In this document: positions 1 to 6,130 of the stretch, piece after piece
Numbering within the stretch: position 1 is the stretch's first letter
Layout: every line of letters starts with the position of its first letter
Assembly (NCBI GenBank): GCA_900769795.1
Contig: CAAGHZ010000088.1
Coordinates: 1-11,053, forward strand
DNA from: Clostridia bacterium
GTDB taxonomy: Bacteria; Bacillota; Clostridia; Monoglobales; Monoglobaceae
DNA: 11,053 nt
Reading direction: 5' to 3'
Position numbers and translations under genes: made by a program
Notes under the pieces: generated by a model
Database searches by the model: none
What the model saw: only the letters and a program-made list of their open reading frames with translations
What the model was told of the DNA's origin: nothing

Positions 1-332
1 AGGTTTTTGCGCGCAAACTCTATGGTGAAAACACAAGACTTCGTTTCCGTCCGCATCACTTCCCGTTTACCGAGCCGAGTGCTGAGGTTGATATATCCTG
101 CTTTAACTGTGGCGGCGAGGGTTGTAACATCTGTAAGGGCGAGGGATGGATTGAGATACTCGGTTGTGGTATGGTTCACCCCAAGGTTTTGAGAAATTGC
201 GGAATTGACCCTGACGAATATTCAGGATTTGCCTTTGGTATCGGACTTGAACGTGTTACAATGTTCCGCTATGATATCAAGGATTTACGTATGTATTATG
301 AAAACGATGTTCGTTTTCTCGGTCAGTTTTAA
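1..332 (+). CDS. pheS: Phenylalanyl-tRNA synthetase alpha subunit, C-terminal part (5' truncated by window edge)
   Basis: This is the last 109 codons of the catalytic subunit of the alpha2-beta2 class II phenylalanyl-tRNA synthetase, which charges tRNA-Phe in the cytoplasm. The reading frame enters at base 3 and stops with TAA at 330-332. Family landmarks are the FRPHHFPFTEPSAEVD block (motif 2 region), GWIEILGCGMVHPKVL, and the motif 3 block GFAFGIGLERVTMFRYDIKD. The ending VRFLGQF is typical of PheS. Between the first two blocks lies a four-cysteine cluster, CX2C-X4-CX2C, at bases 99-146, which reads as two CxxCxGxG units. Such a Cys-rich insert is, from memory, common in clostridial and some other bacterial PheS. 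It is followed 19 nt later by pheT, so the two are surely co-transcribed. Any T-box leader would lie upstream, outside the window. Confidence 0.97.
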   Translation, partial: VFARKLYGENTRLRFRPHHFPFTEPSAEVDISCFNCGGEGCNICKGEGWIEILGCGMVHPKVLRNCGIDPDEYSGFAFGIGLERVTMFRYDIKDLRMYYENDVRFLGQF

Positions 333-351
333 TTAGACGGGGGTATTAAAG

Positions 352-2715
352 ATGAAGTTACCATTATCATGGCTTAAAGATTATATGAATACAGACGGCA
401 TAGAAAATGCCGAATATATGCACAAAATGACTATGTCGGGCTCTATTGTTGAAGGCATTGACAATCCGGCAGAGGAAATTAAGAATGTAGTTACAGGTAA
501 AATTCTGAGTGTTGAGAAGCATCCTGATGCTGACAAGCTTGTTGTTTGTCAGGTGGATGTTGCAGACGGCGAGCCCATACAGATTGTAACAGGCGCGCCC
601 AATGTGTTTGAAGGTGCAATCGTGCCTGTTGCAAAGCACAAGAGCACACTTCCAGGTGGAGTTAAGATTACCAAGGGTAAACTCCGCGGGGTTGAGAGTT
701 TTGGTATGATGTGCTCAACTGATGAACTTGGCATTTCCGAGGAGAGAGCCACAGGCATATTGATTTTGCCCGAGGATACAAAAATCGGTCAGGATATAAC
801 CGAGACCCTCGGCCTTGACGAGAGTGTGGCAGAGTTTGAGATTACCTCAAACCGTCCTGACTGTATGAGCATAATAGGTCTTGCCCGCGAGACCGCAGCA
901 ACCTTTGGACGTCCCATTGTGATTCCTGAGCCAAAGGCTGATGGAAACAGCGAAAATGCTGCAGATTTCGCCTCGGTTGAGATAGAGAATACAGAACTTT
1001 GCAGCCGCTTTATCGGTAGAGTTGTAAAGAATGTTAAAATCGGTCCCTCTCCTGAGTGGATGCAGAAAAGACTTAAAGGCTGCGGCATAAGAGCCATAAA
1101 TAACGTTGTTGATATTACCAACTATGTTATGCTTGAATACGGACAGCCCATGCATGCATATGACCTTGACAATGTTGAGGGGAAAAAGATTATCGTAAGA
1201 AACGCAAAGAAAGACGAGCAGCTCGAAACTCTTGACGATCAGCCAAGAACACTTAATGAGCAGATGATTGTAATTTCTGACGCAAAGCGTGCCATCGGTG
1301 TTGCAGGCGTAATGGGTGGTGCAAACTCAGAGGTTACGGAAGGCACAACCACAGTTCTCTTTGAGTCAGCATGTTTTAACGGCGGTATGGTAAGAAGAGG
1401 CGCAAAAGCACTTGGTATGAGAACAGATGCCTCTGCACTTTTCGAAAAAGGTCTTGACAGTGAGAACTGTATGCCGGCTATAAATCGTGCGTGCCAGCTT
1501 ATGGAAGAACTTGGTGCCGGCGAGGTTGTAGGTGGAGCAATAGATGTTTACCCTGAAGCAAAGGCGCAGACAGTTCTGCCTTTTGAGCCGGGCAAAATGA
1601 ATAAGTTCCTCGGAATGGAGATTTCTGAGAGCGAGATGGTAGAGATGCTTGAGCGTCTTGATTTCAAAGTGGAGGGCGGCAAGGTATATGTTCCGACTTT
1701 CCGCGGTGATGTTGAGGCTATGGCAGATGTTGCTGAGGAAGTTGCAAGAATCTACGGCTATGACAGAATCCCAAGCACAATGATGAAGAGCGATGTTTCA
1801 GTCGGAGGCAAGACAAGAAGACAGAAACTTGAAGATGCTATCCGTACAGAACTTACAGCATCGGGTCTATTTGAGATTATAACATACTCGTTTATCGACC
1901 CTAGGGAGAATGAACTCGTAAATATTCCCGCAGATGATAAGAGAAACGACTTTGTTCGCATAACAAATCCTCTCGGTGAGGAAAACAGTGTTATGAGAAC
2001 AGATCTTGCATCATCTATGATGAAGACACTTCGTACCAACTATACAAGAAGAAACGCAGAGGCTGCGTTGTTTGAACTCGGCACTATCTTTACTCCAATT
2101 GAGGGAGAACAGTTGCCGTCTGAGACAAAGAGCCTTGCTCTTGGTATGTATGGCAACTATGATTTTTATGATATAAAGGGAATCGTAGAGCAGATGCTTG
2201 AGAGAGTTGGTATTACAGAATTTGATTTCGAAGTATGTAAGACAAATCCTACATTCCACGCAGGCCGTTGTGCAGAGGTTATGATTGGCGGCAAGAAGCT
2301 TGGCGTTATCGGACAAATTCATCCATCGGTATGTGAGAACTTTAAAATTGATGCAGAAGTATATGTTGCTCTTCTTGATTTTGAACTTATTGCAGAAAAA
2401 CACAAGCCCGAGCGCCATTACACTGCGCTTCCTAAGTTCCCTGCGGTTACCCGTGATATTGCGGTGACAGTACAGAAATCTGTTCCTGTTGGTGATATTG
2501 TAAAGGTTATAAAGGCCCAGAAATCGGATATAATAGAAGATTATAAATTATTTGATATCTATGAAGGCGCTCAGGTTGGAGATGACAAGAAGAGTGTTGC
2601 TTATTCTCTCACCTTCCGTGGTGCGGACAGAACATTGACAGATGAGGATGTAAATCCTGTTGTTGACAAAATTCTTGCAGAACTTGAGTCAAAACTTGGT
2701 GCGCAACTTAGATAG
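352..2715 (+). CDS. pheT: Phenylalanyl-tRNA synthetase beta subunit
   Basis: This is a complete 787-residue PheT, the non-catalytic beta subunit that binds tRNA and edits mischarged Tyr-tRNA-Phe. The length matches the bacterial family (about 790-800). Domains in order: N-terminal segment starting MKLPLSWLKDY; EMAP/OB-type tRNA-binding domain at about 40-150 (VVTGKILSVEKHPDADKL, IVTGAPNV, GMMCSTDELG); B3/4 editing domain at about 215-390 (NNVVDITNYVMLEYGQPMHAYD, here residues 250-271); B5 domain at about 405-475 (FRGDVEAMADVAEEVARIYGYD, ending at 471); degenerate synthetase core at about 490-680 (ITNPLGEENSVMRTDL); and the ferredoxin-fold anticodon-binding domain at about 693-786 (FPAVTRDIAVTV, YSLTFRGADRTLTD). 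The ATG at 352 is preceded by a GGGGG Shine-Dalgarno at 339-343 with 8 nt spacing. It follows pheS by 19 nt and precedes ireB by 34 nt. No lesion is seen. Confidence 0.98.
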   Translation: MKLPLSWLKDYMNTDGIENAEYMHKMTMSGSIVEGIDNPAEEIKNVVTGKILSVEKHPDADKLVVCQVDVADGEPIQIVTGAPNVFEGAIVPVAKHKSTLPGGVKITKGKLRGVESFGMMCSTDELGISEERATGILILPEDTKIGQDITETLGLDESVAEFEITSNRPDCMSIIGLARETAATFGRPIVIPEPKADGNSENAADFASVEIENTELCSRFIGRVVKNVKIGPSPEWMQKRLKGCGIRAINNVVDITNYVMLEYGQPMHAYDLDNVEGKKIIVRNAKKDEQLETLDDQPRTLNEQMIVISDAKRAIGVAGVMGGANSEVTEGTTTVLFESACFNGGMVRRGAKALGMRTDASALFEKGLDSENCMPAINRACQLMEELGAGEVVGGAIDVYPEAKAQTVLPFEPGKMNKFLGMEISESEMVEMLERLDFKVEGGKVYVPTFRGDVEAMADVAEEVARIYGYDRIPSTMMKSDVSVGGKTRRQKLEDAIRTELTASGLFEIITYSFIDPRENELVNIPADDKRNDFVRITNPLGEENSVMRTDLASSMMKTLRTNYTRRNAEAALFELGTIFTPIEGEQLPSETKSLALGMYGNYDFYDIKGIVEQMLERVGITEFDFEVCKTNPTFHAGRCAEVMIGGKKLGVIGQIHPSVCENFKIDAEVYVALLDFELIAEKHKPERHYTALPKFPAVTRDIAVTVQKSVPVGDIVKVIKAQKSDIIEDYKLFDIYEGAQVGDDKKSVAYSLTFRGADRTLTDEDVNPVVDKILAELESKLGAQLR

Positions 2716-2749
2716 GGTAGAAAATAAGGAAAGGTGTAGGTGATAGATT

Positions 2750-3025
2750 ATGGAATTTGGCAAAAATAATAATTTTGAAAATACTGTGAAATTTAATGTT
2801 AATGTCGAGCGTCCTATGAAGCCGGGAGAAATCCTGATACGAGTGCATGATGCATTGGTGGAGAAGGGCTATAATCCAATTAATCAGATAGTTGGATATA
2901 TATTGTCAGGAGATCCGTCATATATTACCTCGCACAACAGCGCAAGAAGCCTTATTCGTAAGTTGGAGAGGGACGAAATATTAGAAGAACTTGTCACTTT
3001 TTATGTTGAAAATTCAAAACATTAA
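2750..3025 (+). CDS. ireB: IreB family regulatory phosphoprotein (UPF0297, YrzL-like)
   Basis: This 91-residue cytoplasmic protein carries the UPF0297 signature NPINQIVGYILSGDPSYITS followed by ARSLIRKLERDEILEELV. In Enterococcus faecalis IreB is a small dimeric protein phosphorylated by the PASTA kinase IreK and tied to cell-wall stress and cephalosporin tolerance; its B. subtilis relative is YrzL. Reported IreB phosphosites are two N-terminal threonines about three residues apart. Here only one (T12 in ENTVKF) aligns, and the other position appears to be F9. The start ATG has an AGGTGA ribosome binding site at 2738-2743, 6 nt upstream. The usual Firmicute neighbours are alaS upstream and ruvX and yrzB downstream. 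Here the gene sits behind pheT and is followed at once by a terminator, so it ends the pheST operon. Confidence 0.92.
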   Translation: MEFGKNNNFENTVKFNVNVERPMKPGEILIRVHDALVEKGYNPINQIVGYILSGDPSYITSHNSARSLIRKLERDEILEELVTFYVENSKH

Positions 3026-3031
3026 AAAAGT

Positions 3032-3062
3032 CCCGATATGCAATCGCATATCGGGTTTTTTT
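3032..3062. terminator. Strong bidirectional intrinsic terminator between ireB and the SASP gene
   Basis: A perfect 10-bp stem (CCCGATATGC at 3032-3041 and GCATATCGGG at 3046-3055) has a 4-nt AATC loop. It is followed by seven T on the plus strand and flanked by an A-run on the left, which supplies the U-tract for leftward transcription. It ends the pheS-pheT-ireB operon and also serves the convergent spore-protein gene, whose TAA overlaps the T-tract. Confidence 0.95.
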
Positions 3063-3231
3063 AATGCTCCACCGCTTTGTTTGCAATCTCTATGGCCTTT
3101 GTTACCATATTTCCGCAATCTCTGGATGAAACACCGCCAAAGCCTTCTCTCTCTACGATGTTGTATACACCAAGTTCCTTGGCGACCTCCATCTTTAAAG
3201 CCTCTGACATTTTATTTTTATGACTGCTCAT
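3061..3231 (-). CDS. Small acid-soluble spore protein, alpha/beta type (divergent, 56 aa)
   Basis: This ORF runs from ATG (3231-3229) to TAA (3063-3061). It begins MSSHKNKMSEALKMEVAKEL and contains GFGGVSSRDCGNMVTKAIEI near the C terminus. Alpha/beta SASPs coat DNA in the spore core and are cut by the GPR protease at a conserved Glu-hydrophobic-Ala site during germination. MEVAKELG (E15-V16-A17) fits that site, and GFGGVSSR...MVTKAI fits the conserved C-terminal block. The spacing is unusual: canonical proteins have about eight residues with a Gly-Gly between SR and MV, whereas this one has four (DCGN). At 56 residues it is slightly shorter than the usual 60-70. A GAGGTG ribosome binding site lies just upstream. 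It probably has its own promoter near 3335-3363. Its presence argues that the host sporulates. The family call is confident, but the subtype is not. Confidence 0.84.
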   Translation of the reverse strand: MSSHKNKMSEALKMEVAKELGVYNIVEREGFGGVSSRDCGNMVTKAIEIANKAVEH

Positions 3232-3288
3232 ATTTCACCTCGTGGTTGATATGCCCAAAGAAGTTTTAGGGCAAGTCTTTCCTAGTAA

Positions 3289-3300
3289 AATGACGTCATT
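3289..3300. repeat. 12-bp perfect palindrome AATGACGTCATT in SASP leader
   Basis: The sequence equals its own reverse complement and has a TGACG half-site repeated just to its right (3300-3304 region). It lies between the candidate promoter and the start of the spore-protein gene. It could be a dimer-type operator or chance; nothing else marks it as functional. Confidence 0.4.
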
Positions 3301-3306
3301 GACGGA

Positions 3307-3322
3307 GAGAAACAGGTTTCTC
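3307..3322. repeat. Short inverted repeat GAGAAAC / GTTTCTC in SASP leader
   Basis: Two perfect 7-nt arms (3307-3313 and 3316-3322) are separated by only two bases. In RNA the loop would need to open by at least one base pair. It sits close to the predicted transcription start of the spore-protein mRNA, so it could form a 5'-terminal hairpin that protects the transcript, or act as a DNA-level operator. There is no U-tract, so it is not a terminator. Confidence 0.4.
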
Positions 3323-3334
3323 ACTGTCTGAGTA

Positions 3335-3363
3335 TAGTATATGTCAGAATGCTTTTAATATCA
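3335..3363 (-). promoter_or_regulatory. Candidate promoter for the SASP gene (sigma-G-like or sigma-A-like)
   Basis: On the minus strand TGATA (3363-3359) is followed after 17 nt by TATACTA (3341-3335). The latter differs at one base from the forespore sigma-G -10 form CATACTA; the -35 match to GMATR is weak. The same bases can also be read as sigma-A CTGATA-17-TATACT. Either way it would give a leader of about 95 nt before the spore-protein ATG. The gene class favours sigma-G, but the sequence does not settle it. Confidence 0.4.
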
Positions 3364-3393
3364 GCGGTAATTTTTTGAAAAATCAGGTCGAAA

Positions 3394-4689
3394 TTACTTA
3401 TAACTTATACGATAGTTGCAACCGCTTTTTTCTATACAACTATTATAAAATTTAGCAATTGCCCTTTCGAGGAATGCTATATCCCTTGTTCCTGCAGTTT
3501 CGTATGCAGAGTGCATAGATAATTGCGCAAGACCTATATCTATAGTGTTTACAGATGTTTTTTCTGTTGCTATGTTGCCGAGAGTGGAGCCGCCTGAAAT
3601 GTCGCTTCTGTTTGCGTAAGCCTGATATGGGACGTCTGCTTCTTCGCAAATTGACTTAAATATTGCTTCGGAGACTCCATCGGTTGTGTATCGTTGCGAA
3701 GCGTTATATTTTATTACAACCCCTTTGTTCATCTCAGGGCAGTTGTTTGCGTCAGACATTTCTTTGCGGTTGGGGTGTATGGCGTGGGCGTTATCTGCAG
3801 ACACCATAAAGGAGTTTGCCAGTCTTTTGTGGTGTGTTTCAAAGTCGCCTCCGCAACATTGATTGATGCGCACAAGAGTAGTTGATAAGAAGTTTGACTT
3901 TGCACCTTGTTTTGTTCCGCTACCGACTTCCTCATTGTCAAAAACACAAAAAACCTGTACAGTGTTTGGATTGTCGCCATCGACAAATCCGTTCAACAAA
4001 GCAAAGGTGCACTGTAGGTCATCAAGACGTGGAGCGGATATAAACTCATTATCTGTGCCCCAGAGTATTGCGTCTTCTTTGTTGTATAGCATAAGGTCAA
4101 AACCTGCAATATTCTCCTCTCGAGTTTCAGTAGCATTGGCAATCTCCTTCATAAATGAGATATTATCCTTTGTAATGGCAAATAGAGGAGGCATATCCCG
4201 CTTTATGTTGAGATCGGTTCCATTTTTTGATGAGGGATCAAGGTGCGGAGCCAAAGATGGAATAACAACCGAATTGTCTCCTAAATTCACAAGCCTTGAT
4301 TCAAGGCCGTTATTTGTTTTAATGACAACACGACCTGAGACAGAGAGCGGTCTGTCAAGCCAAGAACTTAGTATAGGACCGCCATAGACCTCGGTGTTTA
4401 GCCTAATATAGTTGTTGTCTGTGCACGTTGGGTTTACCTTGATTTTAAATGAGGGAGACTCGCCGTGGGCGGCGGAAATTGTAAATCCCTTAAAGTCGAA
4501 TTCGGGAACCTTAAACGCAATAACCGATGACATGTTGCGCATCACATAGTACTTTCCGCCGGTGGTTAAATTCCAGGTGTCCTCTTCGTTAAGAGGAATA
4601 AATCCGTTGGCACTGAGTTGTTTTGCAACTGTATCTGCAGTATGCCATGCATCGGTACAATTTTTTATAAATTCAGGAAAGTTTTTCAT
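3394..4689 (-). CDS. M18 family metallo-aminopeptidase
   Basis: This complete 431-residue cytosolic aminopeptidase of the M18 family (aspartyl aminopeptidase/ApeB-like) is a two-metal enzyme that removes N-terminal residues from peptides, often acidic ones, and usually works as a dodecamer. The metal-site motifs are all present: H75 in SAAHGESP (family form HTDSP), D223 or D224 in APRLDDL, E253-E254 in VFDNEEVGS, D299 in SADNAHAIHPN, and H393 in AQLSMHSAYE. The length matches the family at about 430. The ATG at 4689 follows a GGAG site 7-8 nt upstream. It lies 59 nt downstream of the phosphoribosyltransferase gene across a hairpin and has no obvious promoter of its own. No clear terminator follows its stop, so some transcripts may run into the spore-protein gene. 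Substrate preference cannot be read from the sequence. Confidence 0.95.
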   Translation of the reverse strand: MKNFPEFIKNCTDAWHTADTVAKQLSANGFIPLNEEDTWNLTTGGKYYVMRNMSSVIAFKVPEFDFKGFTISAAHGESPSFKIKVNPTCTDNNYIRLNTEVYGGPILSSWLDRPLSVSGRVVIKTNNGLESRLVNLGDNSVVIPSLAPHLDPSSKNGTDLNIKRDMPPLFAITKDNISFMKEIANATETREENIAGFDLMLYNKEDAILWGTDNEFISAPRLDDLQCTFALLNGFVDGDNPNTVQVFCVFDNEEVGSGTKQGAKSNFLSTTLVRINQCCGGDFETHHKRLANSFMVSADNAHAIHPNRKEMSDANNCPEMNKGVVIKYNASQRYTTDGVSEAIFKSICEEADVPYQAYANRSDISGGSTLGNIATEKTSVNTIDIGLAQLSMHSAYETAGTRDIAFLERAIAKFYNSCIEKSGCNYRISYK

Positions 4690-4715
4690 TTTTTTGCTCC
4701 TTATGGGTGTATGTT

Positions 4716-4745
4716 ATAAAAGGTTGGCATAAGCCAACCTTTTAT
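4716..4745 (-). terminator. Intercistronic hairpin, weak terminator or attenuator between PRT and M18 genes
   Basis: A perfect 13-bp stem (4716-4728 with 4733-4745; core AAAAGGTTGGC / GCCAACCTTTT) has a 4-nt loop. It starts 3 nt after the phosphoribosyltransferase stop and ends about 25 nt before the M18 start. The U-run on the leftward transcript is only four residues and is part of the stem, so termination is probably incomplete, allowing read-through to the aminopeptidase gene. Confidence 0.75.
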
Positions 4746-4748
4746 TAT

Positions 4749-5309
4749 TTAATCTATAGGGTCTCCGTTTTTATCAAACAAAGGCAGAGGAGACAGATAA
4801 GTAATATCGTCTCGGGTTATAGCGTCTCCCTCTGCAAGGACTGTCATCTTTCCGACAATTATGCCGCCGACTTCCTTGACAAGAGTTTCAAGGGCGTAAA
4901 GAGACTCGCCTGTGCTGATTACATCATCAACGATAAGAACTCTCTTGCCATTCATTGCGTTTCTTTCTTTTTCGCCAAGGCAGAGGGTCTGCTCTTTCTC
5001 AGTTGTTATGGAGTTTACCTTTGTGGTATAAACGTTTTGCATATAAAGTTTTGGTCCTTTGCGTGCCACAATGTAGTTGTTCTGTCCTGACTGGCGTGCC
5101 ATCTCGTAAAGCAGAGGTATACCCTTGCTCTCTGCAGTAATCATAATATCATGCTCAGGCGCAAGCTCTAAAAGTGCTTTAGCAGAAGCGGTTGTAATTT
5201 CAACATCGCCAAACATAACAAAGGCGCCAATGTATAAATCGTCGTTCACCTTGCACAAAGGAAGTTCGCGGGTAAGGCCCGCAATCTCTATAGGATAAAA
5301 TTCTTTCAT
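4749..5309 (-). CDS. Type I phosphoribosyltransferase, adenine PRTase-like
   Basis: This 186-residue cytosolic enzyme of the PRTase fold would transfer the 5-phosphoribosyl group of PRPP to a nitrogenous base. The PRPP-binding loop is clear: VLIVDDVISTGES at residues 124-136. The upstream AESKGIP (59-65) occupies the place of the pyrophosphate-binding loop, and VARKGPKL (81-88) resembles the RK-x-x-KLP segment of adenine phosphoribosyltransferase. It differs enough from classic Apt that purine salvage is likely but the base (adenine, xanthine, other) is uncertain. The ATG at 5309 has GAGGTG about 7 nt upstream. It is the first gene of a leftward unit with the M18 aminopeptidase and has a near-consensus vegetative promoter. 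No PRPP or purine riboswitch fits in the short leader. Confidence 0.88.
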   Translation of the reverse strand: MKEFYPIEIAGLTRELPLCKVNDDLYIGAFVMFGDVEITTASAKALLELAPEHDIMITAESKGIPLLYEMARQSGQNNYIVARKGPKLYMQNVYTTKVNSITTEKEQTLCLGEKERNAMNGKRVLIVDDVISTGESLYALETLVKEVGGIIVGKMTVLAEGDAITRDDITYLSPLPLFDKNGDPID

Positions 5310-5341
5310 TTATAACACCTCTTATGAAGATTTCCAAATAT

Positions 5342-5370
5342 ATTTTAAACCATTATATTAAAAGTGTCAA
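5342..5370 (-). promoter_or_regulatory. Sigma-A promoter of the phosphoribosyltransferase gene
   Basis: On the minus strand a perfect -35 TTGACA (5370-5365) is followed by exactly 17 nt and a -10 TAAAAT (5347-5342; 5 of 6 bases). Transcription would start near 5335, giving a leader of about 25 nt that contains little more than the ribosome binding site. This is the best promoter in the window. Confidence 0.88.
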
Positions 5371-5432
5371 GGGAAGAAATCTTAAACTATATATAATTAA
5401 ATATTGGAACAAAATCAAAATATTATACAGGA

Positions 5433-5438
5433 TATAAT
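5433..5438 (+). promoter_or_regulatory. Candidate -10 box for the small acidic ORF
   Basis: A TATAAT lies about 42 nt upstream of the preferred TTG start at 5480. I see no good -35 at 16-18 nt, and the region is very AT-rich, so this may be chance. If used, transcription starts near 5445, which would exclude the TTG at 5444 as start. Confidence 0.35.
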
Positions 5439-5479
5439 TTTTATTGAGTGACAAAATATTTTCTGAGGAGTTGATATTT

Positions 5480-5767
5480 TTGAGTAAACAAAAAAGAGAT
5501 GAACAAGTCAACGCCGAATTTCTTCATCAGCAAAAGGAAAACCGGTATTCAGAAGATATGTATGATGACGATTACTACGGTCCGTCATTGTTCCCGGGAT
5601 ATTTTTATCAAAACGCAGCATCGGGGACGGAGGCAACAGGACTTATACAAGTGATTCCGATAACGTCGAGCGAACTTGAAGCCTATGACCATATCTTCAG
5701 TTACAGGCTTACTGCGCCAATAGTGCCTGACGAAGATGAAAATATAAAAAAGCCTGACTCTGAATGA
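5480..5767 (+). CDS. Small acidic Tyr/Asp-rich protein of unknown function
   Basis: I do not recognise this family. The preferred start is TTG at 5480, because TGAGGAG at 5464-5470 lies 9 nt upstream. An in-frame TTG at 5444 would give 107 residues but has no ribosome binding site. The 95-residue product begins SKQKRDEQVNAEF after the initiator, then has a Tyr/Asp-rich stretch (YSEDMYDDDYYGPSLFPGYF), a more hydrophobic segment GLIQVIPITSSELEAYDHIF, and an acidic tail VPDEDENIKKPDSE. There is no signal peptide, membrane helix or Cys. It runs divergently from the phosphoribosyltransferase and convergently to the PqqD-like gene. The last codons form the left arm of its own terminator. A ribosome binding site and a dedicated terminator suggest a real gene. 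A spore-related or peptide-substrate role is only speculation. Confidence 0.62.
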   Translation: MSKQKRDEQVNAEFLHQQKENRYSEDMYDDDYYGPSLFPGYFYQNAASGTEATGLIQVIPITSSELEAYDHIFSYRLTAPIVPDEDENIKKPDSE

Positions 5768-5781
5768 GGAGCAGGCTTTTT
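5747..5781. terminator. Bidirectional terminator shared by the small ORF and the OPT-PqqD unit
   Basis: A 10-bp perfect stem (AAAAAGCCTG at 5747-5756 and CAGGCTTTTT at 5772-5781) encloses a 15-nt loop that can itself pair through CTC and GAG. A/T runs on both sides give U-tracts in both directions. The left arm is inside the coding end of the rightward ORF, and the leftward PqqD-like gene stops 4 nt to the right. Confidence 0.88.
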
Positions 5782-5785
5782 GAGT

Positions 5786-6127
5786 TTACATAAAATATAC
5801 AAAATTATAACTGTCAAGAATTTGAAAGAATTTAACAAGTCTCTCGTAAAGAGGGTTTGCGCTGTCACCGAAATGTTCTTCTACTTTTTTGCCCAAATCA
5901 AAAATTGTTTGCTTTCCATCTATGACGGGCCATATAAAACTGCCCATCTCATCAAGATGAATGTAACTTATACGTGGCTTTTTAAAGAGTATTTGAGCTA
6001 TGCGGTTGAAGGCACCTTTGTTTTCAATTACGAGAGTTACAATTCCTTCTTTTTCCGACCAAGCAATTTCATTGCGGCGGACGGGTATTTTATCAAGATA
6101 GTTTGTCGATTCTTTATTTTTTTTCAT
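5786..6127 (-). CDS. PqqD family protein (RRE-like peptide-binding domain)
   Basis: This 113-residue protein shows the PqqD-like winged-helix fold by pattern: IPVRRNEIAWSEKEGIVTLV, then LDEMGSFIWPVIDGKQTI, FDLGKKVEEHFGD, and LYERLVKFFQILDSYNFV. PqqD proteins bind leader peptides of RiPP precursors and present them to radical-SAM enzymes; many stand-alone homologues in Clostridia have no known function. It starts with ATG at 6127, 3 nt after the OPT transporter stop, with only a weak purine-rich GAAGAG ribosome binding site inside the transporter's 3' end, so translation is probably coupled. Codons 2-4 form a run of eight A. No radical-SAM protein, protease or recognisable precursor peptide is nearby, so a peptide-related role linked to the transporter is inferred from context only. 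Confidence 0.82.
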   Translation of the reverse strand: MKKNKESTNYLDKIPVRRNEIAWSEKEGIVTLVIENKGAFNRIAQILFKKPRISYIHLDEMGSFIWPVIDGKQTIFDLGKKVEEHFGDSANPLYERLVKFFQILDSYNFVYFM

Positions 6128-6130
6128 AGG

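Noticed and set aside
7..192. 61-codon rightward ORF at the left edge
   Set aside because: It is out of frame with the clear PheS C-terminal frame over the same bases and resembles no protein.
3251..3331. 26-codon rightward ORF beginning MPKEVLGQVF in the SASP leader
   Set aside because: There is no ribosome binding site, and it runs against the direction of both flanking leftward genes.
3367..3396. Inverted repeat GTAATTT / AAATTAC after the M18 gene
   Set aside because: The arms are 7 bp with a loop of about 17 nt and no U-tract follows, so it is not supported as a terminator.
3863..4387. 174-codon rightward ORF antisense to the M18 aminopeptidase gene
   Set aside because: It is a shadow frame: the opposite strand encodes intact metal-binding motifs across the whole stretch, and there is no ribosome binding site.
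4707..5090. 127-codon rightward ORF opposite the phosphoribosyltransferase
   Set aside because: It overlaps a gene with a perfect PRPP loop and good promoter, and it would start inside the terminator hairpin region.
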